Source: Acorus gramineus (taxonomy: Eukaryota > Streptophyta > Magnoliopsida > Acorales > Acoraceae). From it: 64,000 bases of DNA. This document shows, one piece after another, positions 1-9,250 of this stretch. The notes under the pieces were generated by a model, which did not search any database, had not been told where the DNA came from, and saw only the letters and a program-made list of their open reading frames with translations. How positions within the stretch are numbered: position 1 is the first letter of the stretch; the number at the start of each line of letters is the position of its first letter. Where the stretch lies: assembly GCA_030737835.1 (NCBI GenBank), contig CM060856.1:6905245-6969244 (forward strand), written 5' to 3'. Position numbers and translations under genes: made by a program.

Positions 1-32
<32 letters not shown>

Positions 33-695
33 GTTTTCAGATCTGAAAATCGGCTCCCGTCGACGACCCCCCGTCGTCCCCCTTGCGACCCCCCATCGAC
101 GACCACCTTGCGACCCCACACGGCTCCCCCTCCACCACCTCTTCTCCTTACACAGTCTCCCCCCCCCCCAGCCCCCGGCACTCCTCACGCGTCCCGACAC
201 CGTCCTCATCACCGTCACCTCTTCACTGCACCGGCACCTTGTCACCGTCCCCGACCCCGCACCAGCCCCCGTCCCTGCAAAACATTCAATGTAAGTATTT
301 TCTTTAACTTGCCTTTGTATCCAATTATTTAGGTATAGGGTTTTGATTTGTTCTGTCATTTGATTATTTAGGGTTTTCTTTTGTTTTGGCTTTGAAGAGG
401 AACCAAATCTTGTTGTGATTTTGATTTGTTCTGTCATTTGATTATTCAGGGTTTTCAGCAGCTGCTCCGCGAACCACCCCTCGACGTCCTCTGCTGCACC
501 GACCCCATCGGTGACCCCCTCTGCAACCCCATCGACGACCACCCTCCGGTCGACTGAAAGCAAATTGGTTTGTGATTCCTTTCTATTCTATTGCAATTTT
601 GTATGTTTCTTTGTTAAATTGGAATGAAAATTTGTTATATATATTTTTTTGAGGCATGAACAGACATTATACTATTGGTGATTGAAAGACTTACT
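1..695 (+). repeat. Left terminal inverted repeat of the Pack-MULE (truncated by window start)
   Basis: Matches the reverse complement of 7048-7745 almost base for base, including a (CA)n run at 12-32, the palindrome TTTCAGATCTGAAAA, and a GC-rich block with CGACGACC motifs. It contains an internal direct repeat of about 40 bp (around 345-385 and 418-455). The inner end is at about 695, where the two arms stop matching. Confidence 0.85.
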
Positions 696-2283
696 AATAA
701 TTGTTTTATGTAAATTTTCTGGTGCTGTATTGGACATATAAAATGTTTCAAAGAGATGAAATTACAGCCTTTGCTAAACATGAAAAGTCTTAACACATAA
801 ATTGGCAAGCAAAGACTGCATAATCTAGTCTTATTGCTTCCCCTCAAAATTCTCTCTTCCAAAATTCTTTAATCTTTATCAATGTTGTTACAGTGAAGTG
901 CATTTATATTTCACATTGGATTTTGAGCTGGAGCTATGAATTATTAACTGTATCTTTTACCTACTTCGTAACAAGGTACCTTTTTATTTTCATAACCCTG
1001 CCTTTAAGAAAGTCTGCTTCAACGTTTTGTTTATCCTCAGATCTTGAAAAAAAAATTCTGTAAAAAAAGTTGCTAAAGGAAGCTTTGGTTTGGCTGATAT
1101 GAGCTTTCCCTTATCTTCCACGATTATAGATAAATCTTCCACAATTATAGATAAGAAAAAGTGTAACTGTCCATTCTTTATTTTCATTACAACTTAATGT
1201 TTTTCCAGAGAAAATATCTTGCAGGTTATGTGATTAAGATTTTTGTATGAACATTGGGTGATGAAGCACCACAACAACCATCTCATCAATTCCAGTGAAA
1301 TGTAGAACATTTGAGGATTTTGGTGGTGCCATATCTCTAGCGTTTTCCTTAGCATATTGGATTAAATTGTCATCATTCTCCAATATTAGACCACTCTGTA
1401 TCCAACATCAGATACCATCATTGGTTTCACTCCAAAACATAAAATTTACATTCATATATTAGTTTATCACTCCTTATACTCATTTGAATTGTGAAAGACA
1501 GGAGTTATATATGTGTGTATGTGTTCTACAAATTACTTTTTTTCACGCCATTCACAAGATCTTCAATCGAGTCTGTCTGTATGGAATTTCCCTAATAAAA
1601 TCCATCGTGTTTGAATTTACTCCTCTGAAGAGGAGGTAATATTTGAAAGCAATTTCCAGGGAATTACGTGGAATATAATCCTTCTTTAATATTCATGTTC
1701 TTTGTTTTTTCTTTTCTTGAACCAAATGGGTGCTCAAACTCTCTAGATTAGATTTTATGCTGGGATACTAAAATTCAGTTTTGTGCTTCAGATTAATCTT
1801 ATTTTTTTTCTTGCATTTATTTTATTTATTTGTATTTTCAATTAACACACACACGAGCGCGCGATGCGCACACGTGTATATCTATGTATGTGTGTATGTA
1901 TGTTTTTATTATATGTTTATTATTAAAAAAAAGCTATCAATTAATCCCTTCTAGACTTCTAGTTGACATGCGCCTAGAGTTTATGAGAACATTGGTTCCC
2001 ACGCTTCTCGATTTCATAAAAAGGTGAAGATCAAACATTTGAGGACATCGTAAAAGACCTGATGTTTCTTTGTTTTGTCAGAAAATTGTTTTTCCTTATG
2101 TTCAAGCATTCTGCATGTTTGAATATTGAGTTCATTAAAATTCATACACAATTGTAGAACTTTTTGCTTGAAACAATGAACCCATGGATATAACTAGAGT
2201 TTTATATCTATTTGTGGTTCCAAAATATTGTTTTAAATATTTAAAAAATGGAAATGACCCTGTTCAAAACTTTCCATACACCT
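696..2283. other. Internal spacer of the Pack-MULE, left part
   Basis: AT-rich DNA without a long reading frame. It includes a 21-bp tandem duplication around 1120-1160 and a (TG/TA)-rich stretch near 1875-1910. Apart from the exon-like piece at 1230-1395 I recognise no coding content. Confidence 0.5.
1230..1395 (-). pseudogene. Unidentified captured exon-like fragment
   Basis: On the minus strand a CAG acceptor at 1396-1398 is followed by an open stretch with protein-like composition, including LILENDDNLIQYAKENARD and NVLHFTGIDEM, before a stop near 1225. Given its place inside a gene-capturing element it is probably an exon of another host gene. I do not recognise the family. Confidence 0.35.
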
Positions 2284-3628
2284 TGTTGCAGCACCACAAG
2301 CAGCAGGAGTTGCTGCAGCAGGAGCACTAGCAGCAGCAGCAGCAGGAGCAAGGGCAGCAGCAGTAGTAGGAGCAGCAGGAGCAAGGGCAGCAGCAGGTTG
2401 TAGGAGCAGCAGCAGAAGCAGGAGCAAGGGCAGCAGCAGCAGCAGCAAGGGCAGCAGCAGCACCTTGTTGCAGCAGCAGCAGCAGCAGGTGCTTGTTGCA
2501 GCAGCACAAGCAGCAGCAGGAACAGCTGCAGCAGCAAGGGCAGCAGCAGCTGCTTGTTTCAGCAGCACAAGCAGCAGCAGGAGCAGCTGCAGCAGGTGGG
2601 GCAGCAGCAGCAGGAGCAGGAGCAGCAGCAGCAGCAAGGGCAGCAGCAGGTTGTTGTTGCAGCAGGAGCAGCTGCAGCAGGAGCAAGGGCAGCAGCAGTA
2701 GTAGGAGCAGCAGGAGCAAGGGCAGCAGCAGGTTGTAGGAGCAGCAGCAGAAGCAGGAGCAAGGGCAGCAGCTGCAGCAGCAACAGGTGGGGCAGGAGCA
2801 GCAGCAGCAGGTGGGGCAGGAGCAGCAGCAGCAGGAGCAGCAGCAGGAGCAGCAGCAGCAGGTGGGGCAGGAGCAGCAGCTGCTTGTTTCAGCAGCACAA
2901 ACAGCAGCAGGAGCAGCTGCAGCAGCTGCTGCAGGTGGGGCAGGAGCAGCAGCAGCAGGTGGGGCAGGAGCAGCAGCAGCAGGTGGGGTAGGAGCAGCTG
3001 CTTGTTGCAGCAGCACAAGCAGCAGCAGGAGCAGGAGGAGCAGCAGGAGGAGCAGCAGCAGGAGCAGGAGGAGCAGCAGCACAAGCAGCAGGACAACAGC
3101 AGGAGGAGCAGCAGGGCAGCAGCAGCAGGAGGAGCAGCAGCACAAGCAGCAGGAGGAGCAGGGGCAGCAGCAGGTGCAGCTGCAGCAGGAGGAGCAGCAG
3201 CAGCAGCAGCAGGAGCACTAGCAGCAGCAGCAACAAGCAATGGCAGCAGCAATAGCAGCAACAATTACAGCAGGAGCAATGGCAGCAGCTGCAGCAGCTC
3301 CAGTTGCAGCACCACAAGAAGCAGGAGCAGCGAGAGCAGGAGCACTAGCAGCAGCAGCTGCAGCAGGACCTTGTTGCAGTAGGTTGTAGCAGCACCACAA
3401 GCAGCAGGAGCAGCAACAGGTTGTAGCATCAGCAGCAAGAGCTATGGTAGCAGCAGCAGCAGGAGGAGCAAGATGCTGGCACAGCACCTGCAATGGCAGC
3501 AGCAGCAGCAGCATGGAAGGAGCAGTATCAGCACCACTGGCAGCAGCAATAGCAGCAGAAGTATATGTAGACCAGGAGCATTGTCAGCCAAACCAAGCAG
3601 AAGCAGACCAACTAAGAAGCATAAGCAA
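2284..3628 (+). repeat. CAG-rich imperfect repeat block, left arm of a giant hairpin
   Basis: About 1.35 kb of imperfect CAG triplets interrupted by GGA, GCA and TTG codons and by recurring longer motifs such as CTTGTTGCAGCAGCACAAG. All plus frames read as low-complexity Gln, Ala or Ser runs, and the minus frames as Leu, Cys or Ala runs. None shows a credible start, domain or codon bias, so I do not call a gene. Its sequence recurs in inverted order at 3975-4735: for example GCTATGGTAGCAGCAGCAG and GCAAGATGCTGGCAC near 3440-3485 are matched by their complements near 4000-4035. Confidence 0.8.
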
Positions 3629-3974
3629 TACTAGTTTTTTTTTTATGTTTTTTGTTCAATAAACATTGTATCAATAAGATTTATTGTATTCTGACAACCA
3701 AAATGAATGAAATAGTTGGAGTTCCCTCGAATATGCTTTCACGTCTTGTGCTTTAAATTCATTCAATCAAAGACAATCACATTCGCACCAAGCTACATTC
3801 CAAAATATTCATAATACCATACATGCACATTCAAACCAAAACACATTCCAACACATTGATATTCATTGAAGCACATCACTCATACATAAACATGTTTTAA
3901 TACATCAACATCAATAGAAGTTAATACATGAACATAAACCTGTTTAATACATCAACATCAATAGAACAACAATA
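3629..3974. other. Loop between the two CAG/CTG arms
   Basis: AT-rich, about 350 bp. It contains two imperfect copies of a 40-50 bp unit built on AATACATCAACATCAATAGAA (about 3890-3935 and 3938-3980). It would form the loop of the hairpin made by the flanking arms. Confidence 0.6.
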
Positions 3975-4735
3975 CATGAACATTCTGCTGCTGCTGGTGG
4001 TGCCAGCATCTTGCTCTCCTGCTGCTGCTGCTACCATAGCTGCTGCTGCTGCTGCTCCAACCTGCTGCTGCTCCTGCTGCTTGTGATGCTGCTAGAACCT
4101 GCTGCAACAAGGTCCTGCTGCTGCTGCTGCTCGTGCTCCTGCTCTCGCTGCTCCTGCTTCTTGTGGTGCTGCAACTGGAGTTGCTGCAGCTGCTGCCATT
4201 GCTCCTGCTGTAATTGTTGCCGCTATTGCTGCTGCTGCTGCTGCTGCTGCTATTGCTGCTGCTGCTCCTCCTGCTGCAGTTGCTCCTGCTAATGCTCCTG
4301 CTGCTGCCCCTGCTCCTCCTGCTGCTGCTGCTGCTGCTCCTGCTGCTTGTGCTGCTGCTCCTCCTGCTGCTGTTGCATTGCTGCTTGTGCTGCTGCTCCT
4401 CCTGCTATTGTCCTGCTGCTGCTCCTGCTGCTGTTGCTGCAACAAGGTGCTGCTGCTCCTGCTCCTGCTGCTGCTGCTCCTGCTGCTCCTGTTACTGCTG
4501 CTGCTGCTGCTGCTGCTCCTGCTGCTGCAACAAGGTGCTGCTGCTGCTCCTGCTCCTGCTGCTCCTGCTGCTACTGCTGGTGGTGCTCCTGCTGCTGCTG
4601 CTCCTGCTTCTCCTGCTGCAGCAGCTGCTGCAACAAGGTGCTGCTGCTGCTGCTGCTATTGCTCCTGCTGCTGCTAGTGCTTCTGATGCAGCAGCTCCTG
4701 CTTCTTGTGGTGCTGCTACAACCTGCTGCAATTAA
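3975..4735 (-). repeat. CTG-rich imperfect repeat block, right arm of a giant hairpin
   Basis: Inverted, partly shortened counterpart of 2284-3628. The innermost 500 bp align well, including the unique motif CAACTGGAGTTGCTGCAGC near 4175 and its complement near 3290-3310. The outer ends also correspond: both blocks finish at GTTGTAGCAGCACCACAAG-like sequence. The right arm is about 600 bp shorter, which suggests contraction or expansion of triplet runs. Confidence 0.8.
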
Positions 4736-5407
4736 AAATTGATTGAGCTTAAAGTAAGTTATTTGCAAAGGATGTAATGGTAGTGATTAGCAAGAATGAC
4801 AATGTTCAAATGGAGGCAGGAAAGAACACAATCTGTTGGATAGAAGTGCCAACAACGAGCATAATATGGGAGAGGGTAAAAGACAGATCCTTTCGTCTAT
4901 CTTTAAGCAGTGAATGGTGCGGAAAAGCAAGGGAGGAGACCAACGTATTGCTCAATACCAGTTCATAAGTATACATTTAGGTCAAGCTTGCTCATATCAA
5001 GTTCATACTCATACTAGCTTACACCAAATATGAATATTGATATCCAATCAATTTCAATATCCATGATCATATTCAACGAAAAACAGAAAAAAATATGAAT
5101 ACATGCATCCAATCAGTATTCACCCCATTTATGTCCCTATCCAAAAATCATATGATGAAATAGTCATTATTTGTTAGGGAATGAATGACAGGTGCAGAGA
5201 ATAACCAACTTAATGTTTTGACTTTGAAACTCCAAATAATTCAATTTCAGATTTCTTGTGTGTTTGTATCTGTTTTTTGTTTCTTGATAAGCCGGTATAC
5301 TCTACATTGCTAGCCCACCTTCAACTATAGCAGGCAATCTGTCTCTTGATGCTATCATCTAGTTTAACAATAGACAATTCCACATTAGGATATACAGGAG
5401 TACAAAC
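4736..5407. other. Pack-MULE spacer without recognisable genes
   Basis: AT-rich. A 63-codon open frame at 4777-4968 (plus) begins MVVISKNDNVQMEAG, but it has no recognisable family and no supporting signals. The minus strand just below the captured exon at 5408 stays open for about 30 codons and may be part of another captured fragment. Confidence 0.4.
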
Positions 5408-5490
5408 CTGCCACCAAATATCTCTTCCGTCCTGCCATTTTGTCATTTCTCGCTTCATAGCCAAGGGATTCTCATATGTCAAACACACAC

Positions 5491-6399
5491 CTGCCCAGGA
5501 TTGGTAACAAACGACAAACAAGTCTTCAGAGAGGGAAAGAAACTCATACCTTCTGTGATAAAATATAAAATCTGTTGGCTTAACAGAAATTCTTAAGCTA
5601 CTTCAACAACTCTACAATGGATTCAGTCATTAAGGCACTACTGAAATGATTACCTCTGTGAATATGTAAAAATAATTTTATCAGATATGATAAAAAGGAA
5701 AAAAAATGAAAAAATATATGATATTACTCATTCATGATGTCAATCCATGTCCAACACTCCCATTAATTATGATATTGTGCCACAATTTGGTATGCTTGCC
5801 TACCTACAGAGAACCCATTTTTGGCAGACTCTACCAAAATTGCAAGCTTCTAAACTTTTCTGTTTCTATAACCTTATCACAGTATACTAAAATGCCAGTT
5901 GAAGAAATTTCATTTGACAATTTCACATAACATAAAACTCTGAACCAAAAATCACAGAGAGAAATTAGCATACATACTAATCTACTGCCCATTATTAATA
6001 AAATCCTCAATCCATAAATCCATGATCCAACTCCTCCTGTTTAATGGGTTTCATATTAAAAAATGATCCACATTTTGTAATGAATCATATTTGTATTTAT
6101 TGACCAATAGTGCAACTTTGATAAAAATTTGTGATATAGCAGTGCTGGGAAACATGCGTCAATGTATTCATATTCCAATTATCTTAATAAGATGTCAAAA
6201 TAAGATTTTCAAGCTATCTAAATGGTATTCTAAAATCTACTTTAATACTGCACATGTACTTCATGCAATCCATGGATATGTTGAAGACTTCAAATGAAAA
6301 GCCTAGAAGTCTATGAGGAACATGCTAGTAATTGACACTACAGCCGATCACAATGTTCAGAAATTCGCATCTAATAAAAAATAATTAGACATAACATAC
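5491..6399. other. Intron-like spacer between captured exons
   Basis: AT-rich, with no exon I can recognise on either strand. Short open frames at 5706-5930 and 6091-6297 (plus) look random in composition. Confidence 0.45.
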
Positions 6400-6510
6400 C
6401 AATCTCACTGTTGATTGCCGCCCATCTGGAAGTTTAATAGTATGAGGTCCAATTCCATGACAACACTCATGGCAAATTGTGTGGGTAAAAAATGACTCGA
6501 AATCAATGTA
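6400..6510 (-). pseudogene. Captured nudix hydrolase 3 / dipeptidyl peptidase III exon fused to ACS exon
   Basis: Within a single open frame (6385-6672, minus) the ACS sequence ends at HLKDIVD. After about five unrelated residues the protein switches to IDFESFFTHTICHECCHGIG and then PHTIKLPDGRQSTVRL. That is the zinc-site region of plant nudix hydrolase 3, whose C-terminal half is a dipeptidyl peptidase III (family M49) domain; HECCHGIGPH is its metal-binding motif. A good GTATG donor follows at 6399. The switch falls inside one continuous exon, so this is a fused exon rather than two neighbouring fragments. It is far too short to be a working peptidase. Confidence 0.85.
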
Positions 6511-7047
6511 CACCTTTTGGCAATCCACAATATCTTTAAGATGGATGGCTTTAGTGCCTCGGAGCACAGCATTACAGGTTAAGACAGCTTTAGGACGACA
6601 ATCAATAATTCTCTGGGCAAGGGACTCTGCAGAGAACCCCGCAAACACAACCTGAAAAAAGAACAGCACCAACAGATCAATCTTTCATTCAAGAACCAAC
6701 AGACCACACAACTCTACTTGGAAATTCCAAAGGAGCATCTCAGTCTATAAACATACCGAGTGAACAGCACCTATGCGAGCACAAGCAAGCATAGCAATAG
6801 GCAATTCCATCAGCATAGGCAAATATATCACAACTGCATCACCCTTTTTTATGCCGATGTCTTTCAAATAGTTGGAGAGCTGTCACAGGATGCATACATA
6901 ATCAAGAACCTTAGAAACACCAAACTATGGCCGCATATGGATCAAAGATTTTGAGGCAGTACTATTAATTAATCCCACCTGGCAAACTTTCTCTAACAGT
7001 TCACTGTATGCCAGTTGCCCATCGTGACCAGGCTCATTTCCTTCCCA

Positions 7048-7706
7048 GTAAGTCTTTCAATCACCAATAGTATAATGTCTGTTCATGCCTCAAAAAATAT
7101 ATATAACAAATTTTCATTCCAATTTAACAAAGAAACATACAAAATTGCAATAGAATAGAAAGGAATCACAAACCAATTTGCTTTCAGTCGACCGGAGGGT
7201 GGTCGTCGATGGGGTTGCAGAGGGGGTCACCGATGGGGTCGGTGCAGCAGAGGACGTCGAGGGGTGGTTCGCGGAGCAGCTGCTGAAAACCCTGAATAAT
7301 CAAATGACAGAACAAATCAAAATCACAACAAGATTTGGTTCCTCTTCAAAGCCAAAACAAAAGAAAACCCTAAATAATCAAATGACAGAACAAATCAAAA
7401 CCCTATACCTAAATAATTGGATACAAAGGCAAGTTAAAGAAAATACTTACATTGAATGTTTTGCAGGGACGGGGGCTGGTGCGGGGTCGGGGACGGTGAC
7501 AAGGTGCCGGTGCAGTGAAGAGGTGACGGTGATGAGGACGGTGTCGGGACGCGTGAGGAGTGCCGGGGGCTGGGGGGGGGGGAGACTGTGTAAGGAGAAG
7601 AGGTGGTGGAGGGGGAGCCGTGTGGGGTCGCAAGGTGGTCGTCGATGGGGGGTCGCAAGGGGGACGACGGAGAGTCGTCGACGGGGACCGATTTTCAGAT
7701 CTGAAA

Positions 7707-7745
<39 letters not shown>
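7048..7745 (-). repeat. Right terminal inverted repeat of the Pack-MULE
   Basis: Reverse-complement copy of 1-695, ending outward in a (GT)n run (7707-7741) that mirrors the (CA)n run at the left window edge. Both arms carry the same frames on opposite strands (for example the Pro-rich frame at 108-332 and at 7409-7633); these reflect low-complexity GC-rich sequence, not genes. Confidence 0.88.
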
Positions 7746-7759
<14 letters not shown>

Positions 7760-8035
7760 CGTGAGAGAGAGATCCCGAGGAGTCCTCGATTGTTTTTTGT
7801 TTTTTCGATTTGTTTTTTTTTCCGATCGTCGAGAGAGGGAGACAGCGAGAGAGAGAGGCAGGTCGAGAGAGAGAGAGAGAGAGACAGCGAGAGAGAGAGG
7901 TCGTGCGTCGATTTTTTTTTCGTTTTTGTTTTTTTTTTAAAAAAAAACGAGGACCGTGCGATCGCACGACCAGCGATCGCACGGCCCTCGGACGGGGCGC
8001 ACGATGGACCCCAGGACCGCACGACCGCACCTAAA
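7706..8035. repeat. (GT)n/(GA)n microsatellite and GC-rich end segment
   Basis: A (GT)n run is followed by several (GA)n runs interrupted by CGTC-type words (7742-7905), then poly-T/poly-A (7911-7950). A compact block at 7955-8030 holds two GCGATCGCACG-like words and two copies of GGACCGCACGACCGCAC-like sequence. This block is a candidate for the outer extremity of the element. Confidence 0.6.
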
Positions 8036-8804
8036 CATTTCCCTATATATATATATATATTATAGAAAATGATTCACAAGCTCCGTTACATAAGCTCTAT
8101 GTAAGTCCTATGAGCTGACATAATTGATATTACCGATAATACATTTGAATTCAGTAACTTTCACCATATTAATGGGACAGTTATACAAAAGTGGAATTCA
8201 TTTTATACCCTCATAAGTCATCCACAATTTCAAAAAACAATTTCAGTCTGCCTGTTCATATCTGGCGATCAACGTCACCACCTCTGGATTCCTCTCGTTG
8301 TCCTCTATCATGTGAGAGGTGGTTTAATTACCTTTTAAGCCTTCCTTCGACTTTCTCCTCCAACCTCCATCTCCACTTTTTTTTAAAAAAATTCAGATAC
8401 AATTCAAATGTATCGACAAACCAGTTGCATTAGTTTATGTGATATTTTTGCACATATTTTTGTAATTTTATGTAATGTTATTTTAATGAATGGCTATTTT
8501 GATATGTTCGATATATAATTCTAAGTTATATTATCTGATTGTTAGTCATTTTTTCGTTTTTTTACGTCTTTTTCAAGGAATTCAATTATATTTTTTTTAA
8601 AATCAAGATACAATTAAATTTTAAACCATGTGATGATTTAAGATTGCCATTTTTTCTCCTTAAGTAAGTCCCACTATATGCTTTTTCTTTTTTTAGTTTA
8701 AATTCAGAAAAAGTATCAAATATCCTATGCAAGATGAACTGTACGGAGGGTAATAGTTTTTTTTTTTTTCATTGTTTTAGTTTTTCAATCTTCTCGACTT
8801 TGAA
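8036..8804. other. Intergenic AT-rich DNA
   Basis: Begins with an (AT)n run (8045-8062). I see no gene, no tRNA and no clear transposon ends; short open frames are random-looking. Confidence 0.4.
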
Positions 8805-9250
8805 ATTCAGATAAAGTGTTTTAAATTCAGTTACATTATATGAAATCTACATACTTAAAGTTACATTATATGACATTCAGATATATTTTTCCAGATCCAA
8901 TTACATTATATGAAATCCTAAATTTGAAAACTCAATTGCATTGGTTATAATTAAAAATTAGATACATTAGTCCAGATTCAGTTACATTCTATTAAATCCA
9001 TATGCATGTTTAAATTTAAAAATTCAGTTGTATTGTAAATTCAATTATAATTAAAATTCAGATACATTGTTCCAAATTTAGTTACATTATGTAAAATCCA
9101 TATACGTGTTTAATTTTGAAAACTCAGTTACATTGAAAATTCAGTTATAATTAAAATTCTGATACGTTGTTTCAAATCCAGTTATATTTCATGATATCTA
9201 AATACACGTTTAAATTTAAAAATTCAATTGCATTAGAAATTCAAAAAAAA
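8805..9250 (+). repeat. Degenerate tandem repeat, unit about 105 bp, four to five copies
   Basis: Copies start near 8880, 8951, 9061 and 9161 with GATACATT(G/A)TTCCA-like sequence. Each continues with a TTACATTATAT-like word, AAATCCATATAC, TTTAAATTTAAAAATTCAGTT and TTATAATTAAAATT. An incomplete copy precedes them. Copies are clearly related but strongly diverged, so this is an old minisatellite or the inside of a decayed transposon. Confidence 0.65.

Larger units (their letters stand above)
5408..7080 (-). pseudogene. Captured acetyl-CoA synthetase (ACS) gene fragment, four exons, broken
   Basis: Minus-strand exons with intact splice sites encode consecutive pieces of plant plastidial acetyl-CoA synthetase, the AMP-forming enzyme that makes acetyl-CoA from acetate. 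Exon at 6979-7052 gives YWEGNEPGHDGQLAYSELL and runs into the terminal repeat, where the frame is broken by a stop (IGD*KTY). Exon 6757-6879 gives [20 protein letters not shown] and ends GAVHS. Exon 6523-6651 gives VFAGFSAESLAQRI and ends HLKDIVD. Exon 5408-5490 gives CLTYENPLAMKRE and ends GRDIWWQ. These are the N-terminal third of the enzyme; the ATP-binding TSGSTGKPKG motif and everything after it are missing. Introns are kept, so the capture was at DNA level. The inner TIR border falls inside the first exon. Confidence 0.88.
1..8035. mobile_element. Pack-MULE-type Mutator-like element carrying captured gene fragments
   Basis: Two long, nearly identical inverted arms (1-695 and 7048-7745) enclose about 6.3 kb that holds intron-containing fragments of host genes and no transposase. 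Long terminal inverted repeats around captured host exons are the known hallmark of Pack-MULEs. The left arm is cut by the window edge, so its true end and the expected 9-bp target duplication cannot be checked. The right end may reach the short GC-rich, GATCGCACG-repeat segment ending near 8030. The arms differ at only a few positions by eye, which suggests a recent insertion. The assignment to Mutator rather than another long-TIR class is inference from the captured exons and arm length. Confidence 0.72.

Noticed and set aside
2233..3264. A 343-codon minus-strand frame rich in Leu, Ala and Cys, and several similar frames on both strands over the CAG/CTG blocks
   Set aside because: All frames on both strands stay open because the triplet repeat contains no stop codons. 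The products are low-complexity homopolymer mixtures with no domain or sensible start.
2284..4735. CRISPR-like or satellite array
   Set aside because: There are no regular spacers or constant period; it is an interrupted triplet repeat in a plant genome.
7178..7744. A 188-codon plus frame ending in a Val/Cys repeat
   Set aside because: It runs through the terminal inverted repeat and into a (GT)n microsatellite; there is no protein family and it mirrors frames in the other arm.
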